From contig NZ_BMGC01000028.1 in assembly GCF_014639795.1 (NCBI RefSeq), forward strand, positions 1-50,457: a DNA stretch of 50,457 bases, written 5' to 3'. Source of the stretch: Gordonia jinhuaensis. Its GTDB lineage: Bacteria > Actinomycetota > Actinomycetes > Mycobacteriales > Mycobacteriaceae. The notes below the pieces were generated by a model. That model ran no database searches. It was not told the DNA's origin and saw only the letters and a program-made list of their open reading frames with translations. Positions 36,737 to 45,228 of this stretch are shown here, one piece after another. The position numbers and the translations under genes were made by a program. Position 1 is the stretch's first letter, and each line of letters begins with the position of its first letter.

Positions 36737-38674
36737 ATGCCAGGCCGAATCCCCGATCGCGACATCTCGGCGATTCGTGAGCGTGTGCACATCGAGGACG
36801 TGGTCGGCGAGTACGTGGCATTGCGCCGCGCGGGTGCCGACAGTCTGAAGGGTCTGTGCCCCTTCCACGACGAGAAGTCCCCGTCGTTCCACGTGCGGCC
36901 GAATCACGGCCACTTCCATTGCTTCGGGTGCGGCGAGGGCGGCGACGTCTACACCTTCCTGCAGAAGCAGGAACACATCTCCTTCGTCGAGGCGGTCGAG
37001 CAGCTCGCCGACCGGATCGGCTACCGCATCAACTACGAGGGCGGCGGCACGTCGGTGGTGCGCGACCGCGGCACGCGCGCCCGCCTGGTCGCCGCGAACG
37101 CCGCAGCGCAGAAGTTCTACGCCGAACAACTCAACACGCCCGAGGCTGAGGTGGCGCGTCGGTATCTGACCGAGCGAAACTTCGACGCCGCGGCGGCGCT
37201 GCGGTTCGGGTGCGGGTACGCACCCGCCGGGTGGGACATCATGACCAAGACGCTGTTGTCGCAGGGGTTCGAGTTCGCCGAGCTCGAGGCCGCCGGGCTC
37301 TCGAAGCAGGGGCAGCGCGGACCGATCGACCGATTCCATCGGCGGCTGCTGTGGCCCATCCGCAATCTCGCCGGCGAGGTCATCGGTTTCGGTGCGCGCA
37401 AACTCTTCGACGACGACAAACTCGGCAAGTACATGAACACACCGGAGACGTTGCTGTACAAGAAGTCTCAGGTGCTCTTCGGTCTCGACCATGCCAAGAA
37501 GCAGATCGCCAAGGGGCATCAGGCCGTCATCGTCGAGGGATACACCGATGTGATGGCCATGCATCTGGCCGGGGTCACCACCGCAGTCGCCGCGTGTGGC
37601 ACGGCTTTCGGTGAGGATCATGTGTCCCTGATCCGCCGGCTGATGATGGATGACTCGTTCTTCCGCGGCGAGGTGATCTTCACCTTCGACGGCGACGAGG
37701 CCGGAAAAGCAGCCGCGCTCAAGGCATTCGAGGGTTCGCAGTCGGTGGTCGGTCAGACCTTCGTGGCCGTCGAGCCGCGCGGGATGGATCCGTGTGAGTT
37801 GCGGCAGGCCGACGGTGACGCCGCGGTACGAGACCTCATCGCGCGCCGAAAGCCGATGCTGGAGTTCGCGATCAAGTCGATGATCGACGACGAGCGGGTG
37901 TCGACACTCGAGGGTCGTATCGACACACTGCGCGAGGCGGTTCCGGTGGTCGCGTCGATCAAGGACCCCACATTGCGTGACGCCTACGCCCGGCAACTGG
38001 CCGGCTGGGTGGGCTGGGACTCCGAGGCCCAGGTGATCAAGCGGGTGCGTGACGAGGCCAAAGCCGGGCGTGGCAAGGCGGGGCGATCCGAGCGAGGGCG
38101 CGGACCCGTCGCCGGTGAGGCCCATGACACCGGCCGTGCCGCGTCGGTCCGTTCCGTGTCCGGCGGTGCGTCAGGATTCGTGCGGCCCGCTCCGACCAAT
38201 CCGCGACTGTGGCCGCAACGCGAGGCGCTCAAGGCTGCGCTGCAGTATCCCGCGATCGCAGGCACGGTCTTCGACTCCCTGCCGGTGGACTGCTTCACCG
38301 ATGCCGCGTACGCGTCGATCCGCGCTGCCATCACCGAATGCGGCGGCACGTCGAGCGCGAGTGGCGGTGTGGAGTGGGTGGAGGCCATCAGCACGGGCGT
38401 CGGTGGCGGTGACGCGGGCTCGCTGGTGACCGAACTCGCCGTCGAGGCGCTCCCGGTGTCGGAGGACATGATCCCCAAGTACATCCAGGGGGTGCTCGCA
38501 CGCCTGCAGGAGGTGTGGGTGGGTGATCAGATCGCCGACATCAAATCCAGGCTGCGCAGGATGTCGCCCGGTGACGATCCCGATGCATACAACGCGATCT
38601 TCGGTGACCTGGTGGCGTTAGAGGCCTACCGGCGCAGTCTGCTGGAGCAGGCTGTGGCCAGCGACGCCGGCTGA
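36737..38674 (+). CDS. dnaG: DNA primase DnaG
   Basis: This 645-aa primase synthesises RNA primers at the replication fork. The N-terminal zinc domain is CPFHDEKSPSFHV, then HFHCFGCGEGGDVYTFL. The catalytic core has GFGARKLFDDDKLGKYMNTPE and the TOPRIM parts IVEGYTDVMAMH and FTFDGDEAGKAAALKA. After a Gly/Arg-rich linker (about residues 440-475) comes the helicase-interacting C-terminal domain. It is the last conserved housekeeping gene before the accessory region. Confidence 0.97.
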   Translation: MPGRIPDRDISAIRERVHIEDVVGEYVALRRAGADSLKGLCPFHDEKSPSFHVRPNHGHFHCFGCGEGGDVYTFLQKQEHISFVEAVEQLADRIGYRINYEGGGTSVVRDRGTRARLVAANAAAQKFYAEQLNTPEAEVARRYLTERNFDAAAALRFGCGYAPAGWDIMTKTLLSQGFEFAELEAAGLSKQGQRGPIDRFHRRLLWPIRNLAGEVIGFGARKLFDDDKLGKYMNTPETLLYKKSQVLFGLDHAKKQIAKGHQAVIVEGYTDVMAMHLAGVTTAVAACGTAFGEDHVSLIRRLMMDDSFFRGEVIFTFDGDEAGKAAALKAFEGSQSVVGQTFVAVEPRGMDPCELRQADGDAAVRDLIARRKPMLEFAIKSMIDDERVSTLEGRIDTLREAVPVVASIKDPTLRDAYARQLAGWVGWDSEAQVIKRVRDEAKAGRGKAGRSERGRGPVAGEAHDTGRAASVRSVSGGASGFVRPAPTNPRLWPQREALKAALQYPAIAGTVFDSLPVDCFTDAAYASIRAAITECGGTSSASGGVEWVEAISTGVGGGDAGSLVTELAVEALPVSEDMIPKYIQGVLARLQEVWVGDQIADIKSRLRRMSPGDDPDAYNAIFGDLVALEAYRRSLLEQAVASDAG

Positions 38675-38699
38675 GCGGGTCCGGGGCGTCACATGGGCG

Positions 38700-40244
38700 T
38701 CACCCCTCAGCGGCCGGTGATGCGGTGATCTCGATACCGACCGGCGCGTGGGTGTCGGCCACGAGGAACAGGCGTCCATCGCGTCGCGCCGTGATGTGGC
38801 CGCCCGTGACGGTCACGTGGAAGCCGTGCGGAAAGTCCACCGCGGGGACAGCCACCTCGGTGGGTGTGCGGGCGTCGAACCACCCGGTCCCGTCGCCGCG
38901 CCGGGGTGTCCACGCGGCGGTGTAGGTGCCGGTGCCCGGCACCCGCCGGGTGCGTAGCGGTGTGCCGGCGACCGCCCGCACGTGTGGTGCCGCGAGGATC
39001 GCGAGTTTGGCGGTGTTCACGTCGTCGGGTCGGACTGGTCCCGGGCGCTGGGGGTGGCCGACGATCCCCTGTGCGTCGCGATCCTGAGTGGTCGGATCGC
39101 TGCAGTCGCAGTAGGCCCAGTACTGCCAGCCGACCAGATGTGCGCGTGCGGCGTCGGTGATCGCGCGCAGCGTTGGTGCGTCGTCGGTCGCGCCGAACTC
39201 GGTGAGCAACGATCCCACGTGATCGTCGAGCGCCGCCCGGTCGGCGTTGGCGAAGGTGCGACCGTCGAATGGTGCGCATCCGGTATACGAACCGAGCAGC
39301 GCGGCGACGGGGCAGTAGTCATGCCAGCTGAGCGCCGCGTGCGCGGTACCCGTCGGGCGTGCCGGGCGGATGTCGATGCCGTCGTTCCAGATGGAGTACG
39401 GCTCGTAGAAGCTGATCGCATCAGGATCGGCCGCTGCGATCGCGGTCGACACCGTCGAATTGAGTACGTCCAGTCGTTCCCGGGCGGCCGAACATGCCCC
39501 CAGGGTGGCGACACAGCCGAGATATGCACTGCCCGGCCACGGTTCGTTGAGCAGGTCGTAGCCGAGGATTCCCCGCGCGGGACGCAGATGCGCCGCCACG
39601 TGGTGCCACATCGCGGCGAACCGGTCGACGAGTCCTACCCCGCCCGGGCCCCTGCGGTTGGCCAGGAAGTTGTCGTAGGCGCGCAGCAGGCCGGCGTTGA
39701 CCGCTTGGTTGGCCGGAAAGCCGACCCTGGGTTGGTCGGGGAGTCCGTCGTCGAGAACGGCCCAGTCTGGGGCGAATTCGCCCTGGAACCGTTCGTTGTA
39801 CATATCCTGATGTGCGTCGTCGACGAGTGTGGAGATACCTTGTGAGGCAAGCAGATCGATCGTTCGCCGGATCGAGGCGAGGTAGGTGTCGTCGTAGTGA
39901 CCCGGGCTGGGTTCGATGGCTTTCCAGATGATGCCGAGTCGAACAGAGTCGAAGCCGTTGGTGGCGAGCCATCGAACGTCGTCGAGGTTGAAACCGACGC
40001 CTTCGGCGGTGTAGGGGGAGTGCTTGTTCACCAGGTTGACGCCCGCGGAGAGGACAACCCGGCCGCTGCCGTCCACGAGCCACCGACCCGACTGGCCGAA
40101 GTGTCCACGATCGACTATCGACGCCGGTTCCGGTTGCCCGGGAACGGCATTCGCTGTTCCCTGGGATGTAATGGCGAGGAGTGTGAGTACTAGGCCGATC
40201 GCGGAGACCACTGCAGTCACGGCACTGTTTCGGGTTTCGCGCAC
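38700..40244 (-). CDS. secreted GH5 endoglycoceramidase-like hydrolase
   Basis: This 514-aa protein has a signal peptide (hydrophobic AVTAVVSAIGLVLTLLAI, cleavage near ANAVPG). The (beta/alpha)8 fold begins SAGVNLVNKHSPYTAEG, and GFDSVRLGIIWKAIEPSPG follows. LLNEPWPGSAY holds the acid/base Glu of Asn-Glu-Pro; LLTEFGATDD holds the likely nucleophile Glu. HQDMYNERF is typical of endoglycosylceramidases, which cut the sugar chain from glycosphingolipids, as known in Rhodococcus. A C-terminal beta-sandwich follows. The GTG at 40244 has GAGGAGGGA upstream. Confidence 0.88.
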   Translation of the reverse strand: MRETRNSAVTAVVSAIGLVLTLLAITSQGTANAVPGQPEPASIVDRGHFGQSGRWLVDGSGRVVLSAGVNLVNKHSPYTAEGVGFNLDDVRWLATNGFDSVRLGIIWKAIEPSPGHYDDTYLASIRRTIDLLASQGISTLVDDAHQDMYNERFQGEFAPDWAVLDDGLPDQPRVGFPANQAVNAGLLRAYDNFLANRRGPGGVGLVDRFAAMWHHVAAHLRPARGILGYDLLNEPWPGSAYLGCVATLGACSAARERLDVLNSTVSTAIAAADPDAISFYEPYSIWNDGIDIRPARPTGTAHAALSWHDYCPVAALLGSYTGCAPFDGRTFANADRAALDDHVGSLLTEFGATDDAPTLRAITDAARAHLVGWQYWAYCDCSDPTTQDRDAQGIVGHPQRPGPVRPDDVNTAKLAILAAPHVRAVAGTPLRTRRVPGTGTYTAAWTPRRGDGTGWFDARTPTEVAVPAVDFPHGFHVTVTGGHITARRDGRLFLVADTHAPVGIEITASPAAEG

Positions 40245-40382
40245 CGCTGTCCCTCCTCGACGGATGTCGCGCGTCACCGCGGTGCCGAATGCACGGGGAG
40301 TACGCCGATCACCTACTACCGATCAGGTGTACGGTAAGCGACCGTGCGTGAACTCGCAGCACGATCGCGCAGATCGGCGAGC

Positions 40383-41162
40383 TCAGTCGGCGAGGAATTC
40401 CAGCGCCATCGGGGTGGCGAGGTCGGCGCACTCGTCGAAATAGGCGTGGCGGGCCGAGTCGAAGATGTGCGTGCGTGAGTCGGGGATGCGCCCGGCGAGG
40501 ATGTCGGCATTGACCGCCGGTGCCATCTCGTCATCGGACCCGTGCAGGATCAACGTGGGGGCGGCGATCTGCGAAAGGTGTTCCCACGCATTGTGGGTGT
40601 TGCTGGCGTAGAGATGGGAGCGTCGCGCCGCGTCGGTCATGTGCGGGTCGCCGAGCACCGTGTACGGTCCGGGGTTGTTCGCCTGCCACTGCGGTGTGTA
40701 CATCAGATCGACCAGCGCTCGAGTGGCGCCCGGGCCGCTGAGCAGCCGGCGGATCTCGGCGCTGCGCTCGACCGCATGCGCGCCGCCGCACGTGCTACAG
40801 CCGAGGATCAGCCGCCGGACACGCTGCGGGGCTTTCACCGCGAGCCATTGTGCGGTGCGGCCACCCATGGACGTGCCGTAGACGTCGAAGCGTGTGATCG
40901 CCGGTGAATCCATCACCGTCAGAGCGTCATCGGCGAACATCATCGTGGTGTAGTCACCGGCAGGCGAGTCGCTGCCGCCGGTGCCTCGGTAGTCGAAGGT
41001 CACGGTGGTGTGCTCGCGCTCGAGGTCCGCGCGGACTCTGTCCCACCAGTGATGATTGTTGGCCTGCCCGGGCATCAACAGCAATGCCGGACCGTGGCCG
41101 CGGACCTGCACGGCCAGGCGGGTGCGGTCGGCGGTTCGGGTGATCTGATGATATTCGAGCAT
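40383..41162 (-). CDS. alpha/beta fold hydrolase
   Basis: This 259-aa soluble hydrolase has LLLMPGQANNHHWWDRV (oxyanion), VTFDYRGTGGSDSP, nucleophile elbow YGTSMGGRTAQWLA, acid HGSDDEMAP and His SARHAYFDE. The gene sits between the endoglycoceramidase and the secreted lipase on the same strand, suggesting a shared lipid-degradation context, though gaps of about 90-140 bp leave the operon unproven. Bacterial 3-oxoadipate enol-lactonase and esterase groups look alike here; the substrate cannot be named. Confidence 0.85.
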   Translation of the reverse strand: MLEYHQITRTADRTRLAVQVRGHGPALLLMPGQANNHHWWDRVRADLEREHTTVTFDYRGTGGSDSPAGDYTTMMFADDALTVMDSPAITRFDVYGTSMGGRTAQWLAVKAPQRVRRLILGCSTCGGAHAVERSAEIRRLLSGPGATRALVDLMYTPQWQANNPGPYTVLGDPHMTDAARRSHLYASNTHNAWEHLSQIAAPTLILHGSDDEMAPAVNADILAGRIPDSRTHIFDSARHAYFDECADLATPMALEFLAD

Positions 41163-41248
41163 CGCCCCACCAGCCTGCCACGAACCGGTTCGCCGGCATT
41201 GTGTTCGCAGCTACCCGGTTTAATGTGGGACAGTGCGGCTCTGGGTGC

Positions 41249-42547
41249 TCACGACCCGACGCTGCTGCCGCCGACCGAGGTGGTGGCGCAGGTGCTGGGC
41301 GCGGGGAGGCCATCGAAGCGTGCCGTGAACCATGTGACGGCCATCGGTGCCCAGAGTTGCATCGCGACAGAATGACTCGCCCAGGGGATCTCGATCATCT
41401 CGACCTGGCGGTCGGTGGCGCAGTAGCGGTGTACCAATGAGCGTACGTCGCCGGTGACCATGACCTCGTCGCCCGCGCCGATCCCCGGCTTGTGTCCGTT
41501 GGTCCCAGTCAGGTCCCCGCCAGAGCCTTCCACCACCATCAGCGGGATCGTGGGCGTCGGTTGGCGGGCGAGGTCCACGCGGTCGGTGATGTCGACCAGC
41601 GCGCTCGCCTTGTCGAAGGACGCGTATTCGGGTCGGGCGATATCGCGCCACGTCAGCAGCGGGTAGCGATAGATCACATCGGGGATGGCGTCGTCGGACA
41701 GCGACGTCATCAGAGCGCGGCCACGCGCGTTGAGGTACTCGGCGGGGTCGACGTGGTACGCGCGGGTCAGTCCCTTGATTGCCATCATCGCCACCCCCAC
41801 CCATCCGAGACTTCCGTCGACGTACTCGAGATTGCGCCTCGGGGTCACGAAGACACCTCCGGTGGTGGCCCCGACCAGTCGACGGTTGACGTCGGGCGCG
41901 TATGTCGGTGCCAGCGACGCGGCCCATCCCGTGGCGATCGATCCGCCGGAGTAGCCCATCAGTGCGACGGGGGTCGAGGCGGTGATCCCCGTGGTGGTCG
42001 TCCGACTGGCGGCCCGTATCCCGTCGAGGGTCATCGCGGCATATTCGGGACCTGCGCCGAAGTCCGCATGAGGTCCCTCGATGTCGGAGACGATGACGGT
42101 GTAGCCCGCCCCCACGAGATCGGCGAGAAAGCCTGCCTCCGCGGCGTTCAGCGCACCGCTGAAGGAGATCCTGCCGGCGATCATCCGCGACGGCGAATCG
42201 TCGGGATTCAGTGAGTCGTAGATGGAGTTGTAGGCGACGGCACGTGGATGTGCCTGCTGCACAAGGGGATGCAGGATCGACGTGGCGTTGGCGACTGGAT
42301 GTCCGAGCGCGTCGATCGAGCGATACATCAACTGCGACACCCTGATCGGGGTCGGTATCCCGGCCAGGTGGTAGACGATCTCACGTGTCCGGAGAACGTC
42401 ACCCGGATCGGCGTGATCGATCTGCTCCTGGGGAACGGTGAAGAATGTGTCGGGCGTCGCGTACGCATCAGGAGCGCGACTGATCGTGAGTGCCAACGCG
42501 AGTGTGGAGGCGAGGGTGGCAATGAGTGTCCGACAGGACAATCGCAT
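41249..42547 (-). CDS. secretory triacylglycerol lipase (LIP family)
   Basis: This 432-aa exported lipase has the signal peptide MRLSCRTLIATLASTLALAL with cleavage near AYA-TPD. The body carries FFTVPQEQI, GDVLRTREIVYHLAG and YNSIYDSLNPDDSP. The nucleophile elbow is MGYSGGSIATGWAA; the acid is expected near VVEGSGGD-like residues and the His is in IPWASHSVAMQL. This order matches the secretory-lipase family found in mycobacteria and Candida. The ATG at 42547 starts the signal peptide. It is the last chromosomal gene before the tRNA-fragment att site. Confidence 0.88.
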   Translation of the reverse strand: MRLSCRTLIATLASTLALALTISRAPDAYATPDTFFTVPQEQIDHADPGDVLRTREIVYHLAGIPTPIRVSQLMYRSIDALGHPVANATSILHPLVQQAHPRAVAYNSIYDSLNPDDSPSRMIAGRISFSGALNAAEAGFLADLVGAGYTVIVSDIEGPHADFGAGPEYAAMTLDGIRAASRTTTTGITASTPVALMGYSGGSIATGWAASLAPTYAPDVNRRLVGATTGGVFVTPRRNLEYVDGSLGWVGVAMMAIKGLTRAYHVDPAEYLNARGRALMTSLSDDAIPDVIYRYPLLTWRDIARPEYASFDKASALVDITDRVDLARQPTPTIPLMVVEGSGGDLTGTNGHKPGIGAGDEVMVTGDVRSLVHRYCATDRQVEMIEIPWASHSVAMQLWAPMAVTWFTARFDGLPAPSTCATTSVGGSSVGS

Positions 42548-42769
42548 CACGACGGTCACAGCTTGTACCCCCGACTCTCGACGAGCAATGTTGGTCACCC
42601 CAGCGACGCGGTCAACGTAGCACCCGACACTTCCCGTAACCCGTGTTGTGCTGCGGTTCATAAATGCCGGTGACATGTGGTCGCACCAGCGAGGACGATG
42701 GATTGATGAGATCGCGAAATGGTATGTGCCGCACAGTAAACGAAATTCTCGTCTGCGCTCCTCGGCGTG
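42548..42769. other. Intergenic between lipase gene and att site
   Basis: These 222 bp are upstream of the - strand lipase gene and should hold its promoter. I see no convincing hexamers, no RNA gene and no repeat. It is native chromosome between the lipase and the element boundary. Confidence 0.4.
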
Positions 42770-42814
42770 TGGTGGGGCGGGTGGGGCTCGAACCCACGAC
42801 CAGCGGATTATGAG
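42770..42814 (-). tRNA. 3' fragment of a CAU-anticodon tRNA gene (att site)
   Basis: On the minus strand the segment reads CTCATAA-TCCGC (anticodon loop with CAT and the 3' stem), a variable region, the T arm GTGGG-TTCGAGC-CCCAC, acceptor strand CCGCCCC, A73 and an encoded CCA. The 5' half (acceptor 5' strand, D arm, 5' anticodon stem) is absent: sequence to the right of 42814 cannot pair. The tRNA gene was split by integration, leaving the original 3' end here. The intact copy should lie at the other element end, outside the window. Methionine or lysidine-modified isoleucine (CAU) are the options. Confidence 0.85.
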
Positions 42815-42963
42815 ATCGTTTCCGACCCTGCGCTATCGGTCAAATATGCGGCCTGAGCAGCGAGTTAGCGCTCGTCAGTGCGAGCCATAGGCAGCCCGAA
42901 ATCGGCGAACACCACCCCACTGCCCCCCACCCCAGCAGAGATTGATGGTCTTCCAGAGAAACC

Positions 42964-42995
42964 GCGAGCCCCGACCCGGCCAGGTCGAGGCTCGC
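42964..42995 (+). terminator. Strong hairpin at the element's left edge
   Basis: GCGAGCC (42964-42970) pairs with GGCTCGC (42989-42995), and the inner CGACC (42972-42976) pairs with GGTCG (42983-42987). It lies between the att site and rep and could stop transcription across the boundary or shape the rep leader. Confidence 0.55.
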
Positions 42996-43014
42996 TCGGC
43001 GGAAGACGAGAGAC

Positions 43015-44739
43015 ATGCCAGATATCGACGCCGCCGTTGTCCCCAGTTTAGCGGGCAACGGTGCATTCAAGCACGTGGTCACCGGAGTGGACGGCCGGAG
43101 CCGAAGTGAGAGCGGGAGCGCCGAAGGGAGGGACCGGCCGAAGGCCGCATGCCCGACCGAAGGCGCGGGAGCGGAAGCGCAGGCGGAGGCCGGGAACGCA
43201 GGTGACGGGCCGCGAAGCGGCCCTCTTGGTAGTACTCAGAGTTATTGCTGGGGGCAACGCGATAACCCATCCGACTTGGAGGCCGGCGACGAGTCAGCCG
43301 CGGCCTATATCGAGGGAGATTCGGCGTATCGGCGACGTGTTCGATGGGCTGCACGAGCGGTGTTGTGGAAAGCGTCCACCCTGAAGTCGGTGCGCATGTG
43401 CGGTCGCTACTTGCACTCCGATGCAATGGAAATGGATGCGTTTCGTCGTCGCGACTCAACCTTCGTGGGCAGTGGAGTTCCGGTGAAGGTGCGTTCACTG
43501 CCATCTGGTCGTGTAGCGGGGTACGGAAACCTCGTGACATGCGGGAGTGTGTGGGCTTGTCCGCGATGCTCCGCTGTGATTGCTGCGGCGCGGTCCGCTG
43601 AGGTTGGGCGAGCTGTACGCGAGTGTCACCGACAGCGAGGAACGGTCTATTTTCTAACACTGACGCTCCGGCACCGCGACTCGGACCGACTGGTGGACCT
43701 GTGGGAGATTCTGTCGAAGGGTTGGCGCTCTACCTTCGGAAGTGTCGGATGGACGGGCCGCTCCGAGCGGGAGAGAACGCGCGAGGGGCGATCGTGGATC
43801 GAGCCAGCGATTTTGGGTGATAGGGACCGTTTCGGCGTCGCCGGGTATGTCCGCGTCCTAGAGACGACGGTCTCGCGACCTGGCGCCGGCGGCCACGGGT
43901 GGCACCTTCACGCACACGTGTTGCTCTTCCTCGCGGGAGACGCCAGTGACGGCATCCGCGAAGATGCTGGCGAAGTTCTCGGGTCCCTGGGCTTCCAGGG
44001 AGTCTGCGATCGGGAATGGCTTGGGTGCGCGGCGATGGCAGCACGGATCGCGACACGCTGGACGGCAGGTGTGATGAAGGCGGGGGGACGAAAGCCGGGA
44101 TCGGTTTCGGTTGACCTGTGCAAGGTTCGTGATGAAGGCGCAGAGTTCATCGGGGGGTATCTCGCAAAGTCAACTCTGGACCACGCTGCGAAGATCGGCG
44201 CAGAAGTCGCAGCTGGAACCGAGACCAAAGTAGCTGCGAGGCAGAATCTTTCGCCGTTCGAGGTTCTGCGGGCGGTTACGGAAGGCGTGGACGCTCGATC
44301 TTTTGGAATCCGCACACCGAGGCGATGGCAAATAGTTGAACTTGAAGATCAGACCATCTGCATGGTTGACCTGGACACCAATGAGGTCACACGTATCAGC
44401 CCACCTGGCCTATGGGCGCTCTGGACAGAATGGGAACTGGCTTCACTGGGTCGGCGGCAGATCGTGTGGGGACGTGTTCGGCCTGGGCCGTTGGGCGACT
44501 TATGGGCGCAGATTGTTGCTGCTCGTGGGCAGACCGCGACTTCGGACGATGAAGCGATTGCGGCTACCGACCTGAACGGCGAGACGCTAGGCGAGATTAG
44601 TCGCGCCGGGTGGTATCGAATGATGGTTTGGCGCCCTTCCTGGCTGGTTGAGGCATTGGAGGCAGCAGAGGGCGACGATGGGGCAAGTGCCACGGCTAGG
44701 TGGATGAGTGATCGCGGTGTGGAGTACCGCTCCAACTAG
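43015..44739 (+). CDS. rep: rolling-circle replication initiator (HUH endonuclease)
   Basis: This protein of up to 574 aa nicks the element's origin to start rolling-circle replication. GWHLHAHVLLFL is the HUH metal motif (about 43897-43932), and GGYLAKS holds the catalytic Tyr of YxxK (codon 44158-44160). GNLVTCGSVWACPRCSAVI is a CxxC zinc-like region, and LTLRHRDSDRLVDLWE is typical of actinobacterial Rep. The N-terminal 90 residues are Gly/Ser/Glu low complexity over a repeat-like GC stretch, so the true start may be later. The conserved part begins near YRRRVRWAARAVLWKASTLK. It is the leftmost gene of the element. Confidence 0.85.
   Translation: MPDIDAAVVPSLAGNGAFKHVVTGVDGRSRSESGSAEGRDRPKAACPTEGAGAEAQAEAGNAGDGPRSGPLGSTQSYCWGQRDNPSDLEAGDESAAAYIEGDSAYRRRVRWAARAVLWKASTLKSVRMCGRYLHSDAMEMDAFRRRDSTFVGSGVPVKVRSLPSGRVAGYGNLVTCGSVWACPRCSAVIAAARSAEVGRAVRECHRQRGTVYFLTLTLRHRDSDRLVDLWEILSKGWRSTFGSVGWTGRSERERTREGRSWIEPAILGDRDRFGVAGYVRVLETTVSRPGAGGHGWHLHAHVLLFLAGDASDGIREDAGEVLGSLGFQGVCDREWLGCAAMAARIATRWTAGVMKAGGRKPGSVSVDLCKVRDEGAEFIGGYLAKSTLDHAAKIGAEVAAGTETKVAARQNLSPFEVLRAVTEGVDARSFGIRTPRRWQIVELEDQTICMVDLDTNEVTRISPPGLWALWTEWELASLGRRQIVWGRVRPGPLGDLWAQIVAARGQTATSDDEAIAATDLNGETLGEISRAGWYRMMVWRPSWLVEALEAAEGDDGASATARWMSDRGVEYRSN
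43090..43230 (+). repeat. GC-rich short-repeat region over the 5' end of rep (possible origin)
   Basis: Short motifs CCGAAG(G) and GGGAGCG/GGGAGCGG recur (about 43100, 43120, 43138, 43158), followed by GGGCCGCGAAGCGGCCC, a 7-bp-stem palindrome at 43208-43224. Degenerate GC-rich repeats with a hairpin next to rep are where rolling-circle double-strand origins are often found. That is inference; no nick site is identified. Confidence 0.35.
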
Positions 44740-45047
44740 ATGTCAAGCACCGACACGCGCACCATGAATGGTCTGAAACTTGTCAAGTAGTTTGACCTGG
44801 CACTTTAGAAGTCAGCAGCCGATGACTGGCATTGATCGGCCAGAATGTCGGACGCAGCGTGTAGAGTCATGCTTGCTGAAAGTACGAATCCCCGACCGTC
44901 GGGTTAAGCCGCCTGGCCGGGGATGCGTTCTGAATTTGCAATGCCACTTGCGTATCAGACGCTACACCGGCGGTGCCATAGCTGCCAAAGATGCAGATGG
45001 CGCGGCGGTTTGTTGATGAGGAAGACTTTCAGCAGAGAGGAACCGTC
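44740..45047 (+). promoter_or_regulatory. Control region between rep and the 43-aa gene
   Basis: This 308-bp gap has a dyad GTCAA-N5-TTGAC at 44782-44796 with a further TGTCAAG at 44741. A -10-like TAGAGT lies at 44862-44867. A hairpin follows at 44888-44924 (ATCCCCGACC with GGCCGGGGAT, one mismatch). Together they look like an operator, promoter and leader hairpin or terminator for the gene at 45048. No protein is convincingly encoded. Confidence 0.45.
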
Positions 45048-45179
45048 ATGGCTGCGAAGTCGGGTTCCAGCAAGGGTACTCACGCAAGGAGTGCTGTCAC
45101 CGGACGCTATGTGTCAGATGCATATGCTCGGAGGCACCCCAAGACTACGGTCGTTGAACACGATCGTAAGAAGCGGTAG
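45048..45179 (+). CDS. 43-aa basic protein, conserved-looking TGRYV motif
   Basis: From ATG 45048 (GAGAGGA upstream) a 43-residue protein has SAVTGRYVSDAYARRHPKTT and ends in DRKKR. The pattern S-x-x-TGRYV-x-x-x-x-A-x-RHP-x-TTV recurs, from memory, in small proteins of actinobacterial phages and integrated elements, with no known function. It is rich in Lys/Arg/His, consistent with nucleic-acid binding. It has its own leader region and is closed by a terminator 11 nt downstream, so it is an independent unit. Confidence 0.7.
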   Translation: MAAKSGSSKGTHARSAVTGRYVSDAYARRHPKTTVVEHDRKKR

Positions 45180-45189
45180 TACCTAGCCT

Positions 45190-45224
45190 CGGTGGGGCCA
45201 CGCTTGTTTCGCGTGGTCCCACCG
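45190..45224. terminator. Strong bidirectional-looking terminator hairpin
   Basis: CGGTGGGGCCACGC (45190-45203) pairs with GCGTGGTCCCACCG (45211-45224) over 14 positions with one G-T, around TTGTTTC. It ends the 43-aa gene and lies just before the stop of the convergent regulator gene (45229), so it can serve both. Confidence 0.85.
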
Positions 45225-45228
45225 TTGG

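Noticed and set aside
36608-38125. A 505-codon minus-strand open frame opposite dnaG
   Set aside because: Antisense shadow of dnaG, low-complexity and without motifs.
42770-42890. A complete tRNA gene
   Set aside because: Only the 3' half is present; bases right of 42814 do not form the D arm or the acceptor partner.
43396-44739. rep starting at the ATG 43396
   Set aside because: It would cut off ASTLKSVR and the preceding helix, which look like part of the conserved Rep N-terminus, though the exact start remains open.
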